This document shows positions 21,671-33,500 of a stretch of 64,000 bases of DNA, piece after piece (position 1 is the stretch's first letter; each line of letters opens with the position of its first letter). The notes under the pieces were generated by a model. The model was not told the origin of the DNA. It saw nothing but the letters and a program-made list of their open reading frames with translations, and searched no databases. A program made the position numbers and the translations under genes. Location: the NCBI GenBank assembly GCA_014549065.1, contig JACDOX010000062.1, positions 248,001 through 312,000 on the forward strand. Direction: 5' to 3'. Source of the stretch: Cardinalis cardinalis (Eukaryota > Chordata > Aves > Passeriformes > Cardinalidae).

Positions 21671-24600
21671 TTGTTGTTGAAGAGCTTTGTTATTTGAAGT
21701 CGCCAGTAAAATTAAGGTGGCAAAACTGGAAGAGCTTGAGCAGCACACTCAAACAACTCCCTTCTGCTGATATCACTCTGTGACAATGAATTTAGATGAT
21801 GTAATGAAAGCACGTTCAAAGGTGCTGTGTTCCATGGTGCTATACCTCAGACTTTTTATTTTCTATTCTAATTCCATAATTTCATAAGATAACTGTATAT
21901 ACCTAAAATAAACAAGTTTATATTTTTGGGTGGGGAAAACATGTAAGAAAAAAACAAACNTCTGTGTTAGAGAACTGTTTAAAATCTGTGAAATAAACTA
22001 GTCATATAGCTTTCATTTTTTTTTTTTAATCTTACCTGGATTTGTTTCCGTTGTGCTTATTTGGGCTACATAAATATAAAAACTGGATTTGAAACAGTTA
22101 TTTATGGATATTTGCAGCGTTTACTTAGATGTTTGTGTAAGCAATGATGGATGTTTGCTTCCTAAACTGGATACTAAATGTTTCACAGAATAGTCTATAC
22201 AATATTTGCCCATCCCATTAATATGAATTATTTTTCTTCCTGTTACTCCACCTGAAGGCCAGGNATGCAATATGTCTAGGTCATGTGATTCTACACAGTT
22301 GCTAAGCAACACAGGAGGGACTGCTTCCTAAAGAGCTGTCTTTGACCCAAACTTAAAATTCACTGTTCAAAGCTCATGAAAAAACGTGATGGTTTGGCCT
22401 TCCCTCTGAACATTTTATTCAGGTAGTTGGAAGTAGAAATTACATTTTAGCTTTACAACACAAATTCTTTTGTAATTATTTTTCATAATATATGTAAGAC
22501 TTGAAAAGAAATGTTTGTTTCTATTTCTTATAAATTGTTAAATTAAATAGTACTAGTTTCTGCTGGCTCGTTTCCACTGGTATTTTCTTATGCACGTTTA
22601 TACATGTAAAAGTGAGATTCCAAAAGTCAACATCTTGCTGTTCATATTTTCTTTTATTTTTGAACCAAAGTTTGTAACTGTCACCTCAAAGAGGGAAATA
22701 CAAATTTTATTAATAAAATCAAGTCTTGTTTATCTGGATTGGTCATTCTCTTGTTTCAATGTCCAAAATGCAGCCACTGTCATTACTTTAACTTTATTCT
22801 GCTTCCAGACCATCCAGGCTTGAAAAAAAGGAATGTTACTACATGTCCTGGCAAGCACTGGGCAACAGCACTGGGAAGAGAAGTATTAACAGAGAAGGTG
22901 CTGCTCTGGCCATTGACAGTAGGCAGCAGGGATAAGTTCACACATAGTTGGTATGAATTTATAGCTCCAGCAGTCCAGACAATACCATCAAACACAAGAC
23001 AGGAGCCAGAAAGTCCTTCCCCAGCCACTCACAACCTACAGCGACTGTCTTGTGCTTATCCTTGTAGGACTCCATTGGGTAGGCAAATGACTCTATTTAT
23101 TAATAGGAAATGGAAGACAAGAATGAGACCAAGACTTGGAAAGTAGTGGAACACAGGATGTCCAGCACCTTGTTTTAGACTGTGGAACCAGAACCAGCGA
23201 TGGGTCCAATGACATGACATATGCCCCCTTCTCCAAAGAACCTTCTCTCTTTTTCATCTGCTACCTGTTCTTCATGAACTCTGGCTATGTCTAAGTAAGA
23301 TGTGAGGGCAGCTGCAGTAAGTTTGGCAGAGAAGCAGCCACTTTTTCCTGCTCAAGGGGGCTGGGCTAAATTAGGAGCTGACCTGTTCAAGCTTATCTAA
23401 AAGAAATCTCCCTGTTTGAGTGCTTCAGGGTAAAAAATAAAGATTGTTGTGGCTTGGCAGAGTCAGGATTAGTCTGCAGCAGAATGTTGTTTCTAAGAAC
23501 ACGATGTATTCAAGCAGCCAAATGAAACCAGATCTTCTCCAGAATTAGTCCAAGCATCTTGCCAAGGTTTGTGTCAGCAACATCAGAAAGGACNAAATGA
23601 ACTTGACTCTTCTACTCTTTCCAGCAAGGACCCATTTGGTTTACTCTTTAACATTTCTTTAGGCCTTAACCACTTACTATCTATCCTTGTCATGAAAGCA
23701 TCTCACCATTGCTTGTTATCTAACTTCTCTTTGTTCATTCTCTTTTGCAATCTGCTGTTAAACACAGANTGTGGTTGTGTTGCATGGAAATGGAGTAACT
23801 CAGCACATGGCAAACCAAGCCCAAAAAATACTCCAGACTGAGGCCATGTTCTGTCCAGAATTACATGGACATACAAGAGAGATTTAAATGACAAGCTATG
23901 AATGACTAGAGTGGCAGAAACTGCTCTGTGTCCACGAGTGGAGTTTCTTTGCCTCTCTCTCACTCAGGATAGGGCAATATCAACTCACCATGACTGGCAC
24001 ATCTCTTGAAAAACTTCATAAAATGCAATGAAGACATTTTATTCCAGCCCAAATGAGAGCCATTATGGCTAACATCAACAGTCACCTTGTGACACAAAAA
24101 GCTACAAAGCTTTAAAAAATAAGGACAGTGAGCTCCTTAAGATTTTGCCCCTTGGGAAAAGCTTTGTTAATTTTAAAATTAATCTTCACATGCTAATGGC
24201 TGGAAGGAGAAGCCTTAATAGCCACTGGTTTTCTATAGCAAACACACTCATTTTTCTGTGAAAGAACATCTTCTATTGTAGATGCACCAAAAAAAAAGAA
24301 AATTACAAAGACAGGATATTAAATGTCATGTCTATTATATTTACCTGGAAACGTGTCTTATTTGCGTTCCTTTTGAAAGCACACAAATTATCAGAGGCTC
24401 ATTGTTAGTTCAGTGAAAAGCAATGCCAAGATTATTGCCAGGGAGTAGATTGCTCTAAAGCTATTTATACATTCTGTTTTCAATAAAAACATTAAAGATT
24501 AATAGAGTGAGGAAGGCTGCAAGCTTACAGATATTCCAACGCTCTGCTCTAGCCAAAATTGGCCTTGTTTCTTTCCCAGCTCTTTGAATGAACGCTTTGT

Positions 24601-27600
24601 TCTAATGAGAGAGGATACAGCCAAAGCCCACAATGGACATGTTNTGTCTAGGTTGTCCATGGAGCTTTGGCAGACCTTGACTTTGTTCCCAATATCTCAA
24701 GGGGGGAAGAAGTGATGTCCATCAAAACATACCTAATTTCACTAAGACAGACAAGAATTGTTAAAAACTTAGCAGTGGGACTGGGATCTAAGTGCCTCCT
24801 GTGCTCCCTATATACTCTTATAATATAAGAAATTGGGTTTTTTAACATCAAAAAGGCAATGTAGCTAAATCTTGCTGAAGCATGAAAGAACTCCAGCTTG
24901 CACTGTGATTAAAATGTGGATGAAAATTAAAAATTCAGTCCATCCAATAAGATGCTGGACAGAAACCAAATTAATTCTCTTCTAGCCTCAGAAGTTCTCT
25001 AAACTGGATCTTCTGTTGTGTTTCAATGGTTAATTAAAAGAACCTTTCTGAGTTCACAGGACTGGGACAAGGTTGCCCCCCAAGGTCATCTTAATAATCA
25101 TGAATGAGCACAGCAGCCTCACACTCAGNTCCCCTCTCACCTGAAACATTTCACAGCCAGAGATCTTGCCTATGGTCTTAGCCCCTGTGGGCTGCAGCAG
25201 TGCAAGGCCAGTGAGTCATGGTCTCAGCGGCCCAGCCTAAAAGCTCGGAAGTTCTTCAGCACAAGTAAAAAGTAAACATAGCTACAGCANAGCCATAAAG
25301 CTGAGTTTTTAAATTAAAAATGTTAACTAAATGAGGAGACTCAGGATGTGACTAACAAATTAAAAACATTACACTATAATTGTTGTTTCTGAAATGGAAA
25401 TACTGATTTCTTCTTTATTAGTTTACTGAGAATGTTACTCAGAAAGCCNACAAAAGTCAGCCAGGGTATATCATGGAGCTGCTTGACTTCTAGAGCAGGT
25501 NCTCCTCATTACAGCAGGAAATATATTAATTGGAATGAGAGGTGGAAAGATTTAGAATAAAGTTGTTTTTATAGACATAAAAGCTTTTTTCTGTCAAATA
25601 TTAACTGAAAAAAAGGTAAGGTTTTATATCCTATCCTTACAGTCTCTTGAGCCTGGGCCTCTTTTTTNTTATAATATCATTTCAATGGCAGCTCAGGTAA
25701 GCAAGTAGCTGTGCTTTGTGGTCCTGGTGCCCAAATCAGCTCACAAAATAACATAGCACAATATCAGGGCTTAGGTTCTGGAAAATGCAAAAAAAGATAA
25801 TCTTCCTAACATTTGCTATTCAGTAACTTTCTGATTTGGATGTATGGGGATCATTTATCCCTTTGTCATTCCTCAGAAGGATTTTAGAAATATCCACTTT
25901 GCTCTAAGCCTGCAGAGTTTTTCAGTGCACAGATATTAAGATCAAAGTTGTTTACTGTCAGAAAGAGCCAAAAATGGCATTTTAATTTGTGAAGACTTTC
26001 CACAGCACTCCAAATTCTGAAAAGAACAAAGAACATTTCACCTTCCTTCTCACCCTTTTTTAATTGTGATGTTTCCATTTAAAATANTGTGATGTTTTTG
26101 TCCAAACTCATTGAAAGTATTTGATTGATAGGAGGAAGTCTGATCTTGGTACCCTCACCAAGGTTGTTTTCCCATGTGCTGGGAAACAAGAGCTGAGTAC
26201 AATACTAACAGTGGAATAAAGACACTTCTAGAAGAGAAAGGCACAATAAAATAGTTCTCAATGTATCACAGAAAGGAGGAAAATGTAGTAGGGGAGAAAA
26301 GAGGAAATAAGAAAGCAGGGGGAAATATGTGGGGAAAGAATGATAGAACTTGCTTCCCTCAACATAGGGCAGGAAGGTGAGAAATCCATATGGGCAGTCT
26401 GGGAGCATCTGAGGTGATTGCTGGAACTGCAGGGCTCAGCTTTGTTTCTCACAGTCAATGCAAAGGCAGAGTGCACTGGCCCTATGGTTAGAAGGCAGCA
26501 GCAACACTGGTTTATAAAAAACACACCTGAAGAGCAGCCAAGATTGCAAGGCTCTGTGGGAAACACCTGGAGCACTGCCTGCAGCCACATCCCTNTGCCT
26601 TGCTCTCCTTCCCCTCCCTTCCCACACTCACCTCCCTCTCAGACACTCCCGACACTGCCTCCTCTGCAGGATCTCTGCTCTTGTGGAGCAGCCACATTTT
26701 GCTGGGGCAGTGGAAAGTGCAGGAGATCTGAAAAGGGAGACGAGATGTTGAACTTCTAAGGTGAAGAGAGAATGGATGACGGGGGAGGGTGAGCAGGCTC
26801 CAAAATCAAAATACACCCACACTAACATACTGCCAGACTCATAAGATATAAAGCCTGTCTGGACCATTCAGATTAGGAACAGGTGATTTCTGTGTCCTTT
26901 TCCTNCCACAGAGAAACACAGAGACCAGGCAACACTGAGGGCTGTCTCTGAAANGAAAGTCAGATAAAAACAATGGGGAGATCAACTCACACTGCTAACC
27001 CTTTGAAACCTCTCTCTGCACTTTAAAATTGACCTATTTCATTTTCTGAACANATTGACCTCAAACCAAAACCACAATATTTTGAGGAACCACATTTGAA
27101 CTAGCATCACATCTTCCCATGAAAATGTTCCCGATAAAAGCAAAAAAAAAAAATTAAAAATGGACCGTCTGCATGAACTGAGGATACCTGAAAATGTTCC
27201 TGATTAAATGATTCTTGATTATTTCAATGNATTATGCAGTTTTGCATGTGTGCATTCATTTCTCATGTTTTACATAATCTTTCTGATGACTGTGTGCACA
27301 AGTGTACCATGTAGAAACAGCGGTGAGCCAATGTGGTTACTCATTAAACTTAATGAGAAGGTTAGAATTATCTACTATAAAACCTATGATGAAAGCAAAA
27401 TCACAAATTTAAAAGCTAATTAAGGGCTGAAACATAAGGAAGTACAGTAAGTTAATACCCTCTTAACATGCAGAACAATAAATACATCATATAGATATAC
27501 AGCAAATTTGGATGCACGTTCCCCAAGTGTAACTCAGCTGTGATGGTGTATGAAATGATACATTTAACTCTTATCAGACATATAACTCAGAGGAAGCAAA

Positions 27601-27860
27601 ACCACAAAAGACTTAAGGGCTGTCTTGCAACACTGGAATATTTTTGATAGCCAGATAGCATTAAACACAATGAAGGAAGACAGAGTTTGATGTGTGCCTC
27701 CAGATCTCTGTAAATAAATGTAGGGTGACTCCTACATACAGAGATCACAGGAATGTAACAACACAGCAAAAACCAGAAAAGGATGAAGCCCAGGGCCTGT
27801 GAACAATGTATGCGTGACAAAGGAGAGTCACAAAGGCAGATGACCAAGTACAGCAGAGGG
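21671..27860. other. Intergenic 3' flank, no gene seen
   Basis: The first 6.2 kb beyond the COL11A1 poly(A) sites, holding the distal AATAAA hexamers (21907, 21992) and a GC-richer, pyrimidine-rich patch at 26590-26680. The open frames are short and without recognisable domains. Confidence 0.75.
21907..21997 (+). terminator. Two distal AATAAA hexamers (21907 and 21992)
   Basis: Two more canonical hexamers lie 300-390 bases past the proximal pair. The second precedes a T-rich run at about 22013-22028. They could give a longer 3' UTR isoform or be chance matches in AT-rich DNA. Confidence 0.35.
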
Positions 27861-28359
27861 ATCACAAAACCATGGGGTATCCTGAGCTCAGAAGGACTCA
27901 CAAGGATCATCAAAGTCCAGCTCTGCGTGGGCCATCACCAAGAGTCANACCAGTTGTCTGAGAGCATTGTCCAAGCACTTCTTGAACACTGCCAGGCTTG
28001 GTGCTGTGACCCTGGGGAGCCTGTTCCAGCGCCCAAACACCCTCTGGGGAAAAACCTTTGCCTTTGCCTAATATCCAACCTGAGCCTCTTCTCAGCTCCA
28101 CATGAGTTACCTGAGTCCCACTAGTGGTGACCAGAGAGAGAGATCAGTGCCTGCCCCTCCATTTCTGCCTGTGAGGAAGTTGTGGACTGCCCTGAGGTCT
28201 CACCTGTGTCTCCTCCAGNCTTAGCAAGCCAAGTGACCTCAGCTGCTCCTGATATGGCTTCCCCTCAAGGCCCTTCACTGTCTTGGTACCTCTCCAAGAG
28301 GTTTAAATCTTTCTTCTATTGTAGCACCCAAAACTGAACTTACAGTTTAGTACTCCAGG
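27861..28359 (-). mobile_element. CR1 LINE fragment, 3' part
   Basis: About 500 bp matching, by my knowledge of the avian CR1 consensus, its 3' region in antisense: TATCCTGAGCTCAGAAGG, GGATCATCAAAGTCCAGCTC, GCATTGTCCAAGCACTTCTT, GGGGAGCCTGTTCCAG, TGCCTGCCCCTCC, CAAGTGACCTCAGCTGCTCC and CCCAAAACTGA occur in the expected order. It is 5'-truncated and diverged, with no usable reverse transcriptase. CR1 is the dominant transposon of birds and other sauropsids. Confidence 0.9.
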
Positions 28360-30458
28360 AAATACTCAGAAGCCCTTCTTTAAGAGGAGGCTTTAAGGAC
28401 ACTTTTAGTTATTTGTTCTGACCAAAACTCCCTGCAGAGCCCTGGGTTTGGCACTCCCAGCAGCCCCCAGGTGACCACTCAGGGCTGTGGGCCCGCCTGA
28501 CAGGGGCTGTGCTCTGGTTCCAAAGCCAACAAGGTGACTTTGAGCCCATGTGTGTGTCAAAAGACACACTTCTCCACTTACCCCTAGATGAAACCCCATG
28601 TTATCTTTTTGTCAGGAATTTTCTTCCCCTCAATTCTCATTTCTCCTAAAANCATCATATTCAAAATGTACCACTCCCAGCACCCACAGAGTTTTATGCA
28701 TGTGAAAGAGGTNAATTCACATTCAGTTGTTACCTCTTCAAAGGCATAATTAAGGCAAAAAAANCCCTACCCCACCAAATACAAAGGCTGGCCTCTCTTC
28801 CACTGAACCTGTGCATGTGCTCTGACTCCCCGCCCATGGTGCTCACAGGGCGATGGCACTCTGACCATTCTCCCTGTCATGCCANGCAAAACTCTTCCTG
28901 TGAGTTAGCACCACTCTGGGGTCATCCTGTCCAGAGTTTGATGGCTGCAACCTGAGCTGAGAGACCTTTTCAGAGTGAAGGAACACAAAGGGTTTGTTTT
29001 CTTTACCCAGGTGTTTCTGTGGTAGAATAGGCTGCGAAACCTGAGTGGCTGTGAGCATTCAAACAGTAGGCATGCAAAGGCAATAGTTAAACAGCTCTAT
29101 AAATGAGCTAGGGATGTGTGTCATTGGTTTTAAAGCACTATCTGAAGTTCTTATGCTGAAAACACTTCTTTTGAGATATGACTCATATCAAGCAGCTTTA
29201 TGGCAGATACGGTAGCTCCTCTTTCATGCAATCTCTTTCTCTGAAAGCTTTGACTGAGAACTAAGCCACATTAAGGGTTCAGTGGTTGAGCCTGGAAGCT
29301 TCCTTCAGTAAACTCCTTCCAGAATTAATTGCTGNTGGAGCTCATCACCCATAATAATATTTTCAGAATCTTTCCCCTATTATCTTCCTCTTTCANGTTA
29401 AATTCATCTTTTTGATGTGACACACATTAAACACTGTAAAAGAGGAACAAAAATTTCACTACTCAATAGGGAGAAGCAGCATGGAGTGTTGTTAGTGTCC
29501 ACAGGTCTGCTGTTGCACTTGGTGAAATATGAAGGACNTTTTAGCAGAATTTTATAGATAAACAGTTGAAAATAAAGAATTCCCTTGTCCACAGTCCATC
29601 GCCTTTAAGAGACATGGCAAAGATTCTTCTACAGTCACAGCTTTAGGATGTTTCTATGCAACATGTACAACAAAGTGAGAGACCTACACCAGTCTTTCAC
29701 ACACAAGCATCAAATTATCAGTTGTGCTTTAGGCTGGGCTCTCTTCCCTTGGTTCTCCTTAGCTGTGAATTGTCTTGGGCTGAAGGTATCCTATAGAAAT
29801 AAANGGAATGATAAGTCTTGCTCAAAATACTCAGCTGCCAGGAAGGCAGGTGGGGATTGCAAGTTAAAACGCTCCTGGGCAGGCAGAACTCCAGGCCATG
29901 GTAAATTCTGAAATTAACAAAGGTGCAAACCATGCAGTTTCCCTTGCTAGGCACTGCTCCTAAGGGGATTGCAAAAAAAGGTCCTACCCTTAATGAGCTA
30001 AGATCCAGTTATGCAAGAAATGCAAAGACACATTTTAAATGGGATGAAAGGAGAGAAAACTTAAGACAGCCTTGATCTGTATCCCATCTGAAAATAAATG
30101 CAAATTCTCTCTCTTGCAGATGCTTTTAGAACACTTGGAAAAAACCATACCCATAAAAATTATTTTTCTCTAATGCTTTCATGAAAATACTAATGAATTG
30201 AAAAAAAATTCCTTGAGCTGTAAATATAGATGATGAATGATTACAGGTGTCCAAAAGTTTTAAAGCAAATCAAAATAAACTTTTTCAGTAGGCTCAGACT
30301 TCCTGTACACAGGTGTAATACATTTAGTTTTTCAACNTCTTAAAAGCTTTTATATAAAGTTTGGAAAGAAATATTCCTTTAGTCAGCACAATATTTTAAA
30401 TGCATGCCAGTATAAAACATACAAAATATACCTTAATAGAAGTTACTTACACAAATCT

Positions 30459-30492
30459 AAGTTTATATAAACATAAAGTTTATATAAACATT
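30459..30492. repeat. Two 17-bp tandem copies, each with the palindrome GTTTATATAAAC
   Basis: AAGTTTATATAAACATA at 30459-30475 is followed directly by AAGTTTATATAAACATT at 30476-30492. Each contains the self-complementary 12-mer GTTTATATAAAC. The perfect hairpin at 30491-30514 overlaps its end. Confidence 0.88.
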
Positions 30493-30514
30493 GAGTTCAC
30501 TGCGGTGAACTCAA
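30491..30514. repeat. Perfect 10-bp inverted repeat, 4-nt loop
   Basis: TTGAGTTCAC at 30491-30500 is the exact reverse complement of GTGAACTCAA at 30505-30514, with loop TGCG. It includes AGTTCA and TGAACT six bases apart, which resemble nuclear-receptor half-sites. No function is shown. Confidence 0.88.
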
Positions 30515-33500
30515 CCACTTATAAACACCCTTGGTCTGATTTCACAGAACTTCCATGTTTTGTGATGGTGTCAAACCAGGACTGCAGAGAGCTGAAGGCT
30601 GATACCAGGTTAAGTGAAAGGGAACCAGAGGTACTCTGCTTTTCTGACAGCCATTATGGTAATGTGATCAGTACCTTGACAGATGCTAAGAAGAATAATT
30701 TTGCTGATTGACTTTTCTTCAAACCTAAGCCTGCGGGCAATCAAAGAAAATATGAACATCTGGCTGAGCTTTTGATTGCCACGCTCAGTGATATAGTGCA
30801 CCCAAATAAGCAACAATTAGTACAGCTTGTGTCAAAAGACCCATCAGTTAATTCAAATTAAGTCAGGAAAATTGAATCCAATTGGCATTCATGCATATTT
30901 GTATGCAAAGTTTAAATAAGATTCTTCTGCATTACATTATACTTTATTTACAAGGGAAAAACATGCAAAGTTTTGTGGTTTAAGCAAATATCTTCAAAAG
31001 CCTTCTGACTTCTTAAAGCCAAACTGCTGGGAAAACTCTGTGTACTTTAAAAGGACATATTTAGTGTAATAAACAAAAATGTGGTGGCTTTCTCAAGTTC
31101 ATATTCCTCACTTCTCAAAAAAATGTCACAAATTTGGACAAGTTATTCATTTTTTCAGTAGCAATTATCGTAATGCAGAAGTGATATGTGGGTAAATTTA
31201 TTAACTAAGATGGTGGCCAAGATAACTACCAGACTAGTAAGAAAGAAAAATCTGAAAGCTGAAGACTAACTTTCTCATGTTTTTGCTTGATTCTGAGTGT
31301 AAAAGCCTGGGAATATGTACTTTCTTTTTAAAAAAAATAGTTTTCCTGTTGGGATTCTATTTACAGTAACAGTAAATTAGGTCACATGAGAACCTGAGAT
31401 TAAAACTAATCAAAGGCAAAAGACAAGTTGTGTGCCTAATTTTTTAAAAAGTGAAATTTAGAAAAAAAAATCAATTTGATTTTTTATTTAATTCTTGCTC
31501 CTTGCAGTAAATAAACTTTAGTCATTGTGTGGAAGTTAAGCTGTAATAATTTTATTTGTAACTTGGGTGTGAAATCTGATTTTTTCCTTAAAAAATAGTG
31601 TCAGACTCTCTAGCTGAGGTGCTATCTGAGCTCAGCTAACTAGAAGTGAAATTTACTGTAATCTCACCTAAATCTGTTATCTTAATCTGACCTGACTCTA
31701 AAATCCTGTTACAAAATTCCAGAATTTCTGGAACTCATTCAGATGTGTTCATCTAAAGCCCAAGGCAAACCAGTGTATCTCAGACTACACAGGGGGCAGG
31801 GTCACACTGGNAGCCCCAGCTGCAGCTTTGCTCATGGACTGGGGTCACATTGCCCCTGTAGCCACTGCCCCTGAGTGCTCAGTGTTGTCAGAGCCAGGGA
31901 GCTTCAGAGCAGAGCTGAGAATACCTAAAATACTGATAGAGCAGAAGAGGGACCATGCCACAGGAGAAGGTTGGGTGGGTCAGTCCATTGGCTGGGAATC
32001 ACACGCTACATTATCAGCTGCCACTGATGCAATGACTGTGGCCAAGCACCTGTTACAGTCTCATTNTTCTTAAGGTTCCCTTTGTTTTGATGACAAGAAA
32101 TAGGTTTTCCTAGTCACTGACTCTAACACTCTTGAGAACAATCAGATCAATTAATTAGAAAACTATTACTATGCTGCCTTCATAAATCAAGAGTTAGCTT
32201 GTGATCCATAACTTAAACAGTCTTTTAGCAGCTGTTTTCTTGAAGTTCTTTCCTTTAAAATACTAAGATCTCTTATACATCCNTCTTCTGATTCAGAGGT
32301 TAAGAGTTCTTCTACTAGTGTTACCTTTAGAAATATAGTTGATGGAAAATCCCCTAGGTAGTCTAATGATATGGTCCAGTTACTCTAAAGTGCACANGCC
32401 CCTTATAAATGCTACTCAAAAATCAATATCAATCCTTCAGTGCCTTCAAAAAATGTGGAGTAAGGGCCATAATAATGGTGATTGCCTCTAGCAAATAACT
32501 GCTCAGTGATTATACTGCAGTGGCCTGGAAGTCCAAATCCCCCTCAATAACTTTCAAAATAGATGCATGCTGGGAAATGTAAAATCATCCCTAGCAGGCA
32601 GGTCAGTAGCTGCACTTTCCAGTCAAGTACCTACTTATTTACTGTGTTGTTCTCTCATTATTGACATAAGATTTTGGGGAAGTCTGCTAAAAAAAAGGTA
32701 AGCTGTAAACCAGTAGGTCAGCATTTCAGACATGCTCAGCACAGCAAAGAGTACTGTGCCTCACAGGAGAATCAGCAGGCAGCCCCTCCCTTTGCTTGTT
32801 TTACTTAGAATCTGAAAGCAGACTAAGGAGAATACAAATTNAAAAACTATGGTAGTAGGGAAAAAAATCACTCCAAGTGTAAACAACAAGGCAGCATTCA
32901 CAATTATGGCCTCTGATATTTTTTCTCTGAGTAAAGCAGCTGCTTGCTTGGAGTCAGGAACAGGGGAATACTTAGCAAANTTTGTAGTGTTACTTACTTT
33001 ACCACTAAGGCTCTGAACGTAATGCCATGGCACTTATCTGGAGTTCAAGTTTCCATGGTTTGTGCATGAGAAGGTCTCAGTGGACAGCATGAAAAGTCAG
33101 CACAGGCCAGGTGTAGCAGCCATTGCTTTGACTCTCCACACCAGCTGCACCACTGGAGTAAGAGACTGGCTCCAAGTCACCCAAAGCCCAGGATGCCTTT
33201 GGGCATTGCCTTCCCATCTCATTATCTTCTGCATGCTGATACTGAATCAAAANTAGCCAACCAACCAAAATGGTTTGCCAAGACATCAGGGATAGGAAAT
33301 CCTTCCCATACAGAATAGACAACTTTTCTACATTTACACTTCACCCTAACTTTTAAGTAAAAATACTGAAAAAAATTGTCCCTAACATACGTAAATCTAT
33401 TAATGGCAATGATATTTGCTACAAGACACAATGAAGTAATTCTATAATAATAAAAAAAGTTTTAATTTGAAAGACAGTGATGTTTCGGTATGTTAAAAGC

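Noticed and set aside
28360..28600. Extension of the 27861-28359 CR1 element into the GC-rich stretch that follows
   Set aside because: Beyond the CCCAAAACTGA and TACTCCAGG words the sequence no longer follows the CR1 order I know, so the boundary was placed at about 28359.
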